Notes under the pieces: generated by a model
Told to the model about the DNA's origin: nothing
Database searches by the model: none
The model's input: the letters and a program-made list of their open reading frames with translations, nothing else
DNA from: a virus
DNA length: 22,152 nucleotides
Virus record (IMG/VR): IMGVR_UViG_3300027580_000028
Span: 1 to 22,152 of that record
Reading direction: 5' to 3' (one strand)
In this document: positions 13,496 to 19,732 of the stretch, one piece after another
How positions within the stretch are numbered: position 1 is the stretch's first letter
How the letters are laid out: every line of letters begins with the position of its first letter
Translations under genes and position numbers: made by a program

Positions 13496-14148
13496 GCGGT
13501 CTCACCCCGGTGCTGGTACTGCCGCCACGTGTCGTCGCCGTCGGGCTTCGCCTCTTCCTTGTCGTCGTCAGCTTGAAGCTGGACAAGCGAGCTCGTCGAC
13601 ACCCGGCCGACGGCGCCGACTGACTCCACGTCCCAGCCGGGCGCGTCCGGCTGCGCGCTCACATACTCGACCGGCGGATCCTCAACCCGGATCTCGTCGC
13701 CGGCGAGCACGAGGTCGAACTCTCGCGCTTTCTTGGCGGTGCCGGACGCCGACTCCGACATCCGAAGCCGGCGCGTATGCCAGTTGTCGTCGTCGCCAGA
13801 CACCCACTCGACCGGGTCGGGCGCCTCGATGACGTTCCACGCGTTCGCCCACGCATCGCGCTCAGCGAGCGTGATCTGGAGCTTCTCGCCAAGCGTCGCC
13901 TCGAGGACAACCTCGCGCGAGTCGACGAGCGGGTCGGCAGAAACCTCGTCCTCGGCAGCAGCGTGAATCCGCTCCGCTCGACACTCGCCGACGCCGTCAA
14001 GCGTCATCAAGTCGTCCGGCGTCGCGCCAGCGACGTCGGCGACGGTCTCGAGGCCGTCTGCCTGGAGACGATCGGCGGTCGTACTCCCCACCTGATCAAG
14101 CGAGTCGATGAGCTCGTCGACAGAGTCGTCGCGAGACAGCTCACTCAT
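13492..14148 (-). CDS. Helix-hairpin-helix domain protein
   Basis: 218 residues. Residues about 10-67 form a tandem helix-hairpin-helix region: LDQVGSTTADRLQADGLETV and LMTLDGVGECRAERI. This is similar to the N-terminal (HhH)2 domains of RadA, topoisomerase VI and UvrC that bind DNA backbone nonspecifically. The rest (71-218) is acidic, contains beta-like strands (EVVLEATLGEKLQITLAE, FDLVLAGDEIRV) and no nuclease motif. It probably binds DNA in replication, recombination or repair. It is coupled in an operon with nucleotide-metabolism-like genes. Confidence 0.85.
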   Translation of the reverse strand: MSELSRDDSVDELIDSLDQVGSTTADRLQADGLETVADVAGATPDDLMTLDGVGECRAERIHAAAEDEVSADPLVDSREVVLEATLGEKLQITLAERDAWANAWNVIEAPDPVEWVSGDDDNWHTRRLRMSESASGTAKKAREFDLVLAGDEIRVEDPPVEYVSAQPDAPGWDVESVGAVGRVSTSSLVQLQADDDKEEAKPDGDDTWRQYQHRGETA

Positions 14149-14599
14149 CGATGCTCACCTCCCTATCAAGATGACCGAGCGCCATTTCAACTGAGTTCGT
14201 GATCGCACCGGCGTGGTGGAGATACCACGGGCTCAGATCCATGATGTCTGTCTCATCGCGAATCCAAATCGCGACGGGCATCTCACGCTCGAAGGCCCAC
14301 ATGACTTCCATCGGTGTTCCGATGGACTGCGTGTCGACGTATCCGACAAGCACCGCGTCGCTCGCCCGTAGCTTCGCCTTGTCCTCTTCGACGATCTCCT
14401 CCGTACCGACCGTCGTGGGATCGTCGGGGTCGGACACGCCATCCACCACGGTCAGGTCCTCGACCGGAACGTTGTACTTCGCCAGCGGGTTCTGGAAGTC
14501 GTACTGCTCGCCGTAGTCACGGCCGGCACGCTCGCGCCACTCGGCGCCACCGTTTTCCAGTGCGGCGACCGGCCCAGCGAGGTAGATCGTCGGCGTCAT
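14141..14599 (-). CDS. Nucleoside 2-deoxyribosyltransferase-like protein
   Basis: 152 residues. It starts with TIYLAGPVAALENGGAEWRE, the family opening (I-Y-L-A-G-P, then a W-R). It continues with KAKLRASDAVLVGYVD and GTPMEVMWAFE, where E98 matches the catalytic glutamate of the family (GT..E...A). A hydrophobic strand MPVAIWI follows. Such enzymes cleave or swap the base of deoxynucleosides through a covalent deoxyribosyl-enzyme. In viruses they can feed nucleotide salvage or modified-base pathways. Length is normal. It overlaps the DUF6378-like gene upstream (ATGA), which supports a shared nucleotide role. Some relatives act on nucleotides or ADP-ribose-like substrates, so the exact substrate is open. 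Confidence 0.82.
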   Translation of the reverse strand: MTPTIYLAGPVAALENGGAEWRERAGRDYGEQYDFQNPLAKYNVPVEDLTVVDGVSDPDDPTTVGTEEIVEEDKAKLRASDAVLVGYVDTQSIGTPMEVMWAFEREMPVAIWIRDETDIMDLSPWYLHHAGAITNSVEMALGHLDREVSIDE

Positions 14600-14988
14600 T
14601 CGTGATCACCGTAGTCTGAGACAGTGAGATCCGCGAATGGCGTTTCACCACGACGCACTTGGCACGCGGCGCCGATCCCAGCGTATCCGGCGATGTCACG
14701 CGGATGATCGATGTCGTACTCGCCGACAGCGTTTCGCGACATCTTGAGAATCGCCATCATGTACGCGACATCGAGCCCAGTGAGCTCCGCATCGCCACCG
14801 AGCGCACCCTGTCCGCGAAGGTACCACGTCCATCCGGCGGCGATGTGCTCCTGATTTTCCACCGCATCGCCGTGGGTATCGCGGTCGTCGTCGACGAGCC
14901 GGCCGACGTCTTCGAGCAGCTCCCGCGCAAGCTCGTCGCCCGACGGCATCGTCTCAGTCTGTTCGTGCTCGATCTTGTCACTCGCCAT
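14596..14988 (-). CDS. DUF6378-like phage protein (putative all-alpha nucleotide hydrolase-related)
   Basis: 130 residues. The core reads LVDDDRDTHGDAVENQEHIAAGWTWY, then LTGLDVAYMMAILKMSRNA, then DIDHPRDIAGYA. This matches the DUF6378 pattern as I recall it (R..YG...N.......W; D...M..LK..R; D...D..GY). Proteins of this pattern are common in tailed phages and are thought to be related to all-alpha NTP pyrophosphatases (MazG-like), though no activity is established that I know of. It directly precedes the deoxyribosyltransferase-like gene with an ATGA overlap, suggesting a nucleotide-pool module. Confidence 0.8.
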   Translation of the reverse strand: MASDKIEHEQTETMPSGDELARELLEDVGRLVDDDRDTHGDAVENQEHIAAGWTWYLRGQGALGGDAELTGLDVAYMMAILKMSRNAVGEYDIDHPRDIAGYAGIGAACQVRRGETPFADLTVSDYGDHE

Positions 14989-15709
14989 CTGCCGTCACCT
15001 CCTGGCCGTCGCGAGCGTCGCCGAGCGCGCCCTGGTACTCCTCAAGAAGACTCGCGAACGGGAGGATCTCCGAGTTGATGAACGCCGCGTACGTGCCGGC
15101 CCGGTCCCCGCCGTCGTAGAGGGCAACGTACCCACTTTCGGAGACGACACCGCGGGTGTATCCCTCCTTCCAGTTGTACTCGAAGCCGAGCATGGTCGTC
15201 GCCCGACTCCCGCCCGTGTCTGCAAGGTGGGCGGCGTCGTGGTACTTGATCGTCGACTCCTCGGCGTCGCCATCAGCGTCGAGGCTCCGCGTCTGCGTGA
15301 CGTTCCACACGTCAGCAGTTGGGTAGTCGCTCAGGTACTCAGCGAACCCGTCGACGTTGATCTCGGCCCGCTCGATGAGCGTGCCCTTCGCCGCGCCGAG
15401 CGTGTTGAACAGCCAGTCGCCGTCCGAGCGGTTGACGCCGACCCACCCCTCGCGAAGGTCGGCGATCCATTCGCAGTAGACGTCCTCTTTGCCCTGCTCG
15501 GTCTCAGTGATGATCCCGTCTTCGGTGACGTAAATCGTCTCGCGCTCGGTGTCGATCGTCCCGGCAGCCTCGCCGGCGTAGATGGTCGTGCCGTCGAGCC
15601 GCTCGTACGCGGTCGACTGGATTGCCGGGTACGCGCTCTGCTCGAGGCGCCCGTCGATCATCGGGTCGGCAACGTCGTCGCGGGCGAGTCCGAGGATGGT
15701 CGCGCGCAT
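14978..15709 (-). CDS. Hypothetical protein (243 aa), mainly beta
   Basis: 243 residues from MRATILGLARDDVADP. The sequence alternates beta-like strands and turns (TTIYAGEAAGTIDTERETIYVTEDGIITETEQG; GVVSESGYVALYDGG), with a helix FAEYLSDYPTADVW in the middle. It is acidic, without Cys clusters or signal peptide. It begins immediately after the upstream stop and overlaps the DUF6378-like gene by 11 bases. I recognise no family; it could be a virus-specific metabolic or structural protein. Confidence 0.78.
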   Translation of the reverse strand: MRATILGLARDDVADPMIDGRLEQSAYPAIQSTAYERLDGTTIYAGEAAGTIDTERETIYVTEDGIITETEQGKEDVYCEWIADLREGWVGVNRSDGDWLFNTLGAAKGTLIERAEINVDGFAEYLSDYPTADVWNVTQTRSLDADGDAEESTIKYHDAAHLADTGGSRATTMLGFEYNWKEGYTRGVVSESGYVALYDGGDRAGTYAAFINSEILPFASLLEEYQGALGDARDGQEVTADGE

Positions 15710-15943
15710 CTACACCGCCTCCGTCGGCGTGTACTCGATCCACGCCTCGTCGCGCTCGCGCTCGCTGACGCGGATGGTGTTACTGTCGGAGCCAACCTGC
15801 TCGACGTCGAGTCGAGGCGCGTGCCCAGCTGGCGCCGGGATGTGCCCGTCGTCGATCGTCAACGAAGAGTCGAGTATCTGTGCGTCGGTTCTGCTGCCGT
15901 TATTGGCCGTATTACTAAGGCCGTTGGGTGTGCTATCTTCCAT
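15710..15943 (-). CDS. Hypothetical protein (77 aa), first gene of the 12-16 kb operon
   Basis: 77 residues starting MEDSTPNGLSNTANN. The N-terminal half is Ser/Asn-rich and probably disordered. The C-terminal half (RVSERERDEAWIEYTPTEAV) has the ERD..WI pattern seen in small haloarchaeal proteins. It is the first gene of the operon divergent from the PhiH1-like repressor, a position often taken by early genes. No Shine-Dalgarno is evident ahead of the ATG, and a hairpin lies 12 bases upstream. Confidence 0.7.
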   Translation of the reverse strand: MEDSTPNGLSNTANNGSRTDAQILDSSLTIDDGHIPAPAGHAPRLDVEQVGSDSNTIRVSERERDEAWIEYTPTEAV

Positions 15944-16152
15944 TGGGTCTCAAACGCCTCGTTTCGAGGCGGATCTTGGGGACCCAGCCGTCGGCGCTGC
16001 AACGCCGGCGGGTTTTCCTCCCGCGGAGGCCAGGTCATCTACGTCTTGGTACGCCCCTTACAAATAGCTTACTGACGGTTGTAAAGTAATAAGAGTCGCT
16101 TGTCAGTACACTTTTGGTAACCCGTCGCGAACTGTGATACACCGGTGAGCCT
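15944..16152. promoter_or_regulatory. Divergent operator/promoter region next to the PhiH1-like repressor
   Basis: The AT-rich centre (16058-16108) holds two inverted repeats: TTACAA (16058-16063) / TTGTAA (16079-16084), and TACTGAC (16070-16076) / GTCAGTA (16102-16108). An AT-rich CTATTTGTAAG on the minus strand could be the TATA box for the left-going operon. GTAAAGTA at 16081-16088 recurs at 10213. The minus-strand leader contains the CGCCTCG-TTT-CGAGGCG hairpin at 15955-15971. A GGTGA at 16144-16148 can serve as ribosome-binding site for the repressor. Confidence 0.6.
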
Positions 16153-16437
16153 ATGAGTACAGCCCAACGACCCACTGACATGCGACAGCCGGCCGACTGG
16201 ATGGTGCCGTCCGACGATCGGATTTTGGAGTTGATCCGAGAGTACGGCAACCTCACGCCTATCGCCATTGAGGCAAAAGGCGGCCCAGTCCGGCAGTACG
16301 CGAGTGAGCGCTGTGGCGTGCTCGCGCGCCACGGCCTCCTTGAACAGGTCCACCGTGGGCTGTACGGACTCACCGACGACGGCCGCGCCTACCTCGACGA
16401 GGAACTCGACGCCGCCGAGCTCGAGCCGGTCGAGTAG
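16153..16437 (+). CDS. PhiH1-type winged-helix repressor
   Basis: 94 residues. From MRQPADWMVPSDDRILELIREYGN through RRGLYGLT-like HRGLYGLTDDGRAYLDEELDA the protein closely follows the haloarchaeal PhiH1 repressor family, winged-helix regulators first known from Halobacterium phage phiH. The recognition helix region is about 45-62 (VRQYASERCGVLARHGLL) and the wing follows (VHRGLYGLT). In phiH the repressor silences early lytic transcription. Here the gene is divergent from a ten-gene operon and next to inverted repeats, consistent with a lysogeny switch. It is convergent with the zinc-ribbon gene at 16440 (2-base gap). Many host paralogues of this family exist, so the role in immunity is inferred. 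Confidence 0.9.
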   Translation: MSTAQRPTDMRQPADWMVPSDDRILELIREYGNLTPIAIEAKGGPVRQYASERCGVLARHGLLEQVHRGLYGLTDDGRAYLDEELDAAELEPVE

Positions 16438-16439
16438 GC

Positions 16440-16712
16440 TCACTCCAGCCGCAGCTGCTCCCACGGGATCATCACCTCGCGTTTCTTATCGAGGATCTCG
16501 TAGTGCTCGGGGTCGACGTCGAACCCGGACTCGTTGAGCTGTCGGCAGGCTGGACACCAGGCGTGGTTGTTCGTCCGGTCCCAGTCGGTGTGCCCGTACG
16601 GACAGGTGTAGCGCCACCGGTCGGGCGTCTGCTCGCGGTCGATCGTCACGATCTCCTCGGCGTCGATCGTCGTGGAGGGCGGCTCCGGCGGCGCGTGTCG
16701 TTGCGTCGACAT
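16440..16712 (-). CDS. Leaderless zinc-ribbon protein (90 aa)
   Basis: 90 residues from MSTQRHAPPE. One zinc site is formed by CPYGH (C37, H41) and CPAC (C53/C56). The C-terminus ends IPWEQLRLE, as in many small haloarchaeal zinc proteins. The minus-strand TATA box TTATATA lies about 24-31 bases ahead of the ATG, so the mRNA is probably leaderless. It is transcribed on its own, between the repressor and the 16864-19540 operon. Function unknown. Confidence 0.82.
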   Translation of the reverse strand: MSTQRHAPPEPPSTTIDAEEIVTIDREQTPDRWRYTCPYGHTDWDRTNNHAWCPACRQLNESGFDVDPEHYEILDKKREVMIPWEQLRLE

Positions 16713-16735
16713 GCGACCAAACCGATGCCCGCCGG

Positions 16736-16743
16736 GTATATAA
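16736..16743 (-). promoter_or_regulatory. TATA box of the 16440-16712 gene
   Basis: The plus strand reads GGTATATAATGCG, giving a strong TATTATATA-type box on the minus strand in an otherwise GC-rich context. Its distance of about 28 bases to the ATG at 16712 is the normal TATA-to-start spacing for a leaderless haloarchaeal transcript. Confidence 0.7.
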
Positions 16744-16829
16744 TGCGATTTCTTGTCCGAGGTGAAAGTAAAATTGTGCGGAGGTGGGCCGTCCGTCAGG
16801 AGCCAGCCGCTGCTCTGTGACAGCGAGCG

Positions 16830-16850
16830 CAAACGCAAAAAGAGCGAGTG
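16830..16850 (-). terminator. Possible T-rich terminator after the 16864-19540 operon
   Basis: Downstream of the last gene, the minus strand carries CTTTTTG (A-run at 16839-16843 on the plus strand) about 20 bases past the stop, flanked by GCG-rich sequence. Archaeal terminators are usually short T-tracts of this sort. Confidence 0.4.
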
Positions 16851-16863
16851 GGTGAAAGTGATC

Positions 16864-17106
16864 TCAGGCGAACGTCTCCTCGAAGTACTGCGAGACGACA
16901 TCGCGCTGCGGACAGTTCCGCTCGTGCGGCAGGTTGTCGATCGTCGTCGTGTGACCGTCGGGGCCGTCAATACGGACGCGAGCCCCGCACTCGGCGCACT
17001 CGAGGAACTTCGGCTCGGTGATCGCGAGCCCATCGACCGAGGGCGGGCTACCGGACTGAACGATACGGAACGCCGTCTCAGGCGAGGCGAACGAGCGGAG
17101 ACTCAT
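16864..17106 (-). CDS. Small zinc-finger protein (80 aa)
   Basis: 80 residues from MSLRSFASPE. Zinc ligands are CAEC (C37/C40) with H61 and C65 (HERNC), spacing typical of a treble-clef-like or C2HC knuckle. The segment between (ARVRIDGPDGHTTTIDNLP) is beta-rich. The ATG overlaps the stop of the upstream gene (ATGA). It is the last gene of a nine-gene operon and is followed by a T-tract. Function unknown. Confidence 0.8.
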   Translation of the reverse strand: MSLRSFASPETAFRIVQSGSPPSVDGLAITEPKFLECAECGARVRIDGPDGHTTTIDNLPHERNCPQRDVVSQYFEETFA

Positions 17107-17315
17107 GGCCCCTCCGTGACGCTCACGGCAGCGCGGTGCTCGCCATTGACAACGAGCTCGGCGAGCTCCTCGCTCCCGCAGGGCACCCACGTCCGGCCGT
17201 CCCAGCGGTCGACGTGGCGCTCGGCTCGGTGCGGTTTGTCCGGGTTGCGCTCGTAGCGGACACGCCGGCGCTCGCCCGACTCGGTCTCGTACGCGATCGT
17301 CGGGAGGTTACTCAT
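17103..17315 (-). CDS. Hypothetical protein (70 aa)
   Basis: 70 residues starting MSNLPTIAYE. Basic middle (GERRRVRYERNPDKPHRAERH) and a 'RWDGRTWVPCGSEELAELVVNG' segment, a pattern seen in small haloarchaeal proteins (W-dG-x-W-x-P-x-G). The ATG overlaps the stop of the upstream gene (ATGA). A nucleic-acid-binding role is possible from its basic charge, which is unusual among these neighbours. Confidence 0.74.
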   Translation of the reverse strand: MSNLPTIAYETESGERRRVRYERNPDKPHRAERHVDRWDGRTWVPCGSEELAELVVNGEHRAAVSVTEGP

Positions 17316-17578
17316 CGGTCGTATGCCTCGTCCATCCGCTGCGACATTGGTTTCCCTCCACGCGGGTCGGCGTCCGACTGCTCGGCGAGCCAACTCCCGA
17401 GCTCCTGCCAGACCGCCTCAACGGTGTCGACCTCGGCCCGGACGCTGACGTCGGCGGTACAGACCGGTGCCTCGATGGTCGAGGAGCCGTCAAGACTGCC
17501 GTGGTCGCGCGGCATCATGACGCGGACGTTCACCACGCCCTGCTCCTCGATGACCTCCGTCTCGATGTCGTCACTCAT
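17312..17578 (-). CDS. Hypothetical protein (88 aa)
   Basis: 88 acidic residues from MSDDIETEVI. Beta-like strands (EQGVVNVRVMMP; CTADVSVRAEV) are followed by a helix TVEAVWQELGSWLAEQSD. No metal or catalytic motif. It is joined by ATGA overlaps to the genes on both sides. Family not recognised. Confidence 0.72.
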   Translation of the reverse strand: MSDDIETEVIEEQGVVNVRVMMPRDHGSLDGSSTIEAPVCTADVSVRAEVDTVEAVWQELGSWLAEQSDADPRGGKPMSQRMDEAYDR

Positions 17579-17727
17579 AGCCGAACACCCTCAACCGTGT
17601 AGCCGCAGCGGTCACACTCCCACAGGTCGAGCATCGTCCGGCCGTCACTGTTCCGCGTCGTGCCGCGGTCGGTCCACTCGTCGTGATCGTCGCCGCAACC
17701 GGGACACGTCTCTGTCCAGTCACTCAT
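17575..17727 (-). CDS. Micro zinc-ribbon protein (50 aa)
   Basis: 50 residues: two CxxC knuckles CPGC (C8/C11) and CDRC (C38/C41), the spacing of a classical zinc ribbon as in TFIIS- or transposase-type ribbons. Between them is DRGTTRNSDGRTMLDLWE. It is joined by an 8-base overlap to the gene upstream and an ATGA overlap downstream. It may bind nucleic acid. Confidence 0.78.
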   Translation of the reverse strand: MSDWTETCPGCGDDHDEWTDRGTTRNSDGRTMLDLWECDRCGYTVEGVRL

Positions 17728-17905
17728 CGGCGACCTCCTCGACGTCGAACACGTCCTCGGTCGTCTGATACTCCTCGCGGACGAGCTCGGCGATCGCCTC
17801 GGCCTGCTCCTCGTCGCCGTCGATCGGCGTCACCGTCACCATCGTCTCGATACGCCCTTCGTCATCGCGAACGGCGACGTCGAAGCCGCGCTCGGTCTGC
17901 CTCAC
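17720..17905 (-). CDS. Hypothetical acidic protein (61 aa), GTG start
   Basis: 61 residues from a GTG at 17905 that overlaps the TGA of the SWIM-like gene (GTGA). Short beta strands (GFDVAVRDDEGRIETMVTVTPID) are followed by an acidic helix (EEQAEAIAELVREEY). The coupling supports the GTG; no other start is available nearby. Function unknown. Confidence 0.68.
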   Translation of the reverse strand: MRQTERGFDVAVRDDEGRIETMVTVTPIDGDEEQAEAIAELVREEYQTTEDVFDVEEVADE

Positions 17906-18282
17906 GCTTCGAACACCTCCGTCCGACCGTCGGTGGTAGCGATGCGGGGTGCGCCCTGAACGGCAGCTCCGAGACCGCGGTCGATCGCCTCGCGATTGAC
18001 CCAGCCCGGGATCGGAACGGCGCCACGAGCGTAGTCAACCCGCCGCTGGTGGAGACACCGAGCGCCACGGTGGATCGCGTCACGACAGCCGCATGTCTCG
18101 GCGATAGCGTCAACAACGTACGTCGTGTGCGGCCGGTACACGCGGAACTCCTCGTCGCGGAGGTCGCGGTCGACTCTGTTGTCGACGACTGTCATCGGCT
18201 TGGTAAGCGCGCGAGCGGCGCGCTCGTCGAACGTGCCCGGCCCGGTGGTCGCGTCGACGGTACCGTCGTCAGCCTTAGACAT
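17902..18282 (-). CDS. SWIM-type zinc-finger protein
   Basis: 126 residues from MSKADDGTVD. Residues 48-83 have the SWIM signature: a beta hairpin VYRPHTTYVVDAIAE followed by CGC (C64, C66) and, nine residues on, CLH (C76, H78), i.e. CxC-xn-CxH. SWIM fingers bind DNA or protein and occur in MuDR transposases, bacterial helicase-associated proteins and small haloarchaeal proteins. The second half (GWVNREAIDRGLGAAVQG) is helical. The start at 18282 is preferred over a longer frame to 18351 because it gives the usual 8-base overlap with the upstream gene. Confidence 0.82.
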   Translation of the reverse strand: MSKADDGTVDATTGPGTFDERAARALTKPMTVVDNRVDRDLRDEEFRVYRPHTTYVVDAIAETCGCRDAIHRGARCLHQRRVDYARGAVPIPGWVNREAIDRGLGAAVQGAPRIATTDGRTEVFEA

Positions 18283-18676
18283 CGCCGACACCCTCCTCGG
18301 CCCAGGCCTGCTCAACGCCGACGACAGCGAGCCGTCCTTGCGGGAAATCATAGTCGCGCAGGTCGGCGAGCTCGTCGAGGCTGTCGAGCGAGAGGTCGTT
18401 CACGTAGTAGCACTCGTAGGCGGCATCGTCGACCGACACCGGCAGCCACGGGTGGGGGCCGTACGTCGCGAGGTCGAAGCCTTCCTGCTCGTAGTACTCG
18501 CCGAGCGTGTCGGCGACCTTCGAGCGGACGAACAGCAGCTGGCGAGTCACCAAGTCTATGGCGAGGCTGCCCGGCACCGGCTCAGTGCGGACGTCCTCGA
18601 GCGCGGAGGCGACGCGCTGCTCATACGGGAGCTCAGCGTCGTCGAAGTCGGCGTCGATAGCGCCCTGTTCAGACAT
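18275..18676 (-). CDS. Hypothetical protein (133 aa)
   Basis: 133 acidic residues. A helix (YEQRVASALEDVRTEP) leads to DLVTRQLLFVRSKVADTLGEYYEQEGFDLATYGPHPWLPV. The latter resembles uncharacterised haloarchaeal virus proteins that have 'L.HP.LPV.VDDAVYE...V..L' and a YDFP.gRL segment. Those motifs are both present here (PHPWLPVSVDDAAYEC; YDFPQGRLAVV). No enzymatic motif is visible. It overlaps both neighbours by 8 bases. Confidence 0.78.
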   Translation of the reverse strand: MSEQGAIDADFDDAELPYEQRVASALEDVRTEPVPGSLAIDLVTRQLLFVRSKVADTLGEYYEQEGFDLATYGPHPWLPVSVDDAAYECYYVNDLSLDSLDELADLRDYDFPQGRLAVVGVEQAWAEEGVGDV

Positions 18677-19145
18677 CGGGAGTCACCTCCTCACCTGCGA
18701 ACAGGTCGTCGACGTCGGGCAGTGCGCTCCCGTAGTCGACACCGGCGCGCTCGGCCGGATTCGTATTCCGCGCGAGCCACTGCCGGGCTTCCCAGACGGC
18801 CGAGCGGAGATCGTCCTCGTCGTGGACATCGGTCCACTCGCCGGCGTCGGTCGCGACGAGCTCGCAGAGCTCGGCGAGGCGCTCGTACTTGCGCTGCTCG
18901 ATGGCGTACTTGATGTGGCCCGTCGCCTCGTCGAGGTTGCTCGCGGCGTCGTCGTAGCCGTGCTCGTCTTCCCGCTGCGTACACGCTTCATCGGCAGCCC
19001 CGTACGCCGCGGCCAGCTGCCGCAGCTGGTCGTCCTCCTGGAACCGGTCGTGGATGACGTCGGCGAGCAGCGTGTCGAACGCCTCGACGAACGTCGACTC
19101 GTGGTGCGAGAGCTCCTTCTTCGCGGTGCGGTTGAGGTCGCGCAT
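18669..19145 (-). CDS. Hypothetical helical protein (158 aa)
   Basis: 158 residues from MRDLNRTAKKELSHHESTF. Predominantly helical and charged (EAFDTLLADVIHDRFQEDDQLRQLAAAYGAA; LDEATGHIKYAIEQRKYERLAELCELVA), with a conserved-looking SAVWEARQWLARN near the end. No Cys clusters or membrane segment. The start shares one base with the upstream stop (TGATG); the longer open frame upstream is arginine-rich and overlaps the next gene. Family not recognised. Confidence 0.76.
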   Translation of the reverse strand: MRDLNRTAKKELSHHESTFVEAFDTLLADVIHDRFQEDDQLRQLAAAYGAADEACTQREDEHGYDDAASNLDEATGHIKYAIEQRKYERLAELCELVATDAGEWTDVHDEDDLRSAVWEARQWLARNTNPAERAGVDYGSALPDVDDLFAGEEVTPDV

Positions 19146-19540
19146 CAGGCGCTCACCCCGCGGTGCCGCTGAAGGACGTCGCCGAAGCGCGAGACCATCG
19201 CGACGGTCGGCTCGGGGTGGGCGTCGACGGCGGTCGTGTCGACCGCGTCGATGTCGGCCCACTCGCCCTCGTCGACGTAGTACCGGCGCTCGAACGCCAC
19301 CTGCGCGTCCGCGTCCATGTAGAGAATGGTCGCGCCGGTGGCGAAGCCGAGGTCGTCGTCGTTGTAGTTGATGACGCCGTTGACGCGAGCGACGGCGTAG
19401 CACCGAACCTCGTCGGCGTCGGGCTCGACATCGGGCTGGTTCATCTGGCTGATCGCTGCCTCCGAAATCGCCCGCGGGCCTTCCAGGTCGTGGAAGTCCG
19501 GAGCGCTACCGTTTTGGGATCGGATTGTGTCTGTCGTCAT
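19145..19540 (-). CDS. Hypothetical protein (131 aa), first gene of the 16.9-19.5 kb operon
   Basis: 131 residues from MTTDTIRSQNG. The central part is beta-rich (EVRCYAVARVNGVINYNDDDLGFATG; ATILYMDADAQVAFERRYYVD), followed by an acidic stretch and VAMVSRFGDVLQRHRG. The start at 19540 was chosen since further upstream codons are arginine-rich and reach into the operator region. It is divergent from the winged-helix/integrase operon. Function unknown. Confidence 0.74.
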   Translation of the reverse strand: MTTDTIRSQNGSAPDFHDLEGPRAISEAAISQMNQPDVEPDADEVRCYAVARVNGVINYNDDDLGFATGATILYMDADAQVAFERRYYVDEGEWADIDAVDTTAVDAHPEPTVAMVSRFGDVLQRHRGVSA

Positions 19541-19732
19541 TGCTGTCTTCCAGGCAGCGCGGTCGTCGGTGTGTCCGCACCGGCGACCAGTCCGTTTCTG
19601 GCCGCGTCCCGCGCTTCCTATCCTACAGTACACACCGTGGGTACTTTAGTCTTACTACCTGTAAGGTGTAGTAGTCCAAAATAGTAGTAAAGACTAACTG
19701 TATTGGACAGGTACTAAGACCTGTGGAAACGC
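19541..19732. promoter_or_regulatory. Divergent operator/promoter with large inverted repeat
   Basis: The AT-rich part (19641-19730) holds a near-perfect inverted repeat: TTAGTCTTACTAC (19646-19658) and GTAGTAAAGACTAA (19684-19697), differing by a single inserted base. A second, perfect one follows: ACAGGT (19707-19712) / ACCTGT (19719-19724), directly ahead of the winged-helix start. AAAATAGTAG (19678-19687) or TGTATTGG (19698-19705) could be the plus-strand TATA box. The 19541-19640 half shows nothing beyond a probable 5' leader. Confidence 0.65.

Noticed and set aside
14975-16075. 366-codon plus-strand frame
   Set aside because: Antisense to two coupled genes and the operator region; Arg/Val-rich shadow composition.
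16035-16464. Minus-strand frames across the repressor and its operator
   Set aside because: They overlap the PhiH1-type repressor, which matches its family along its whole length.
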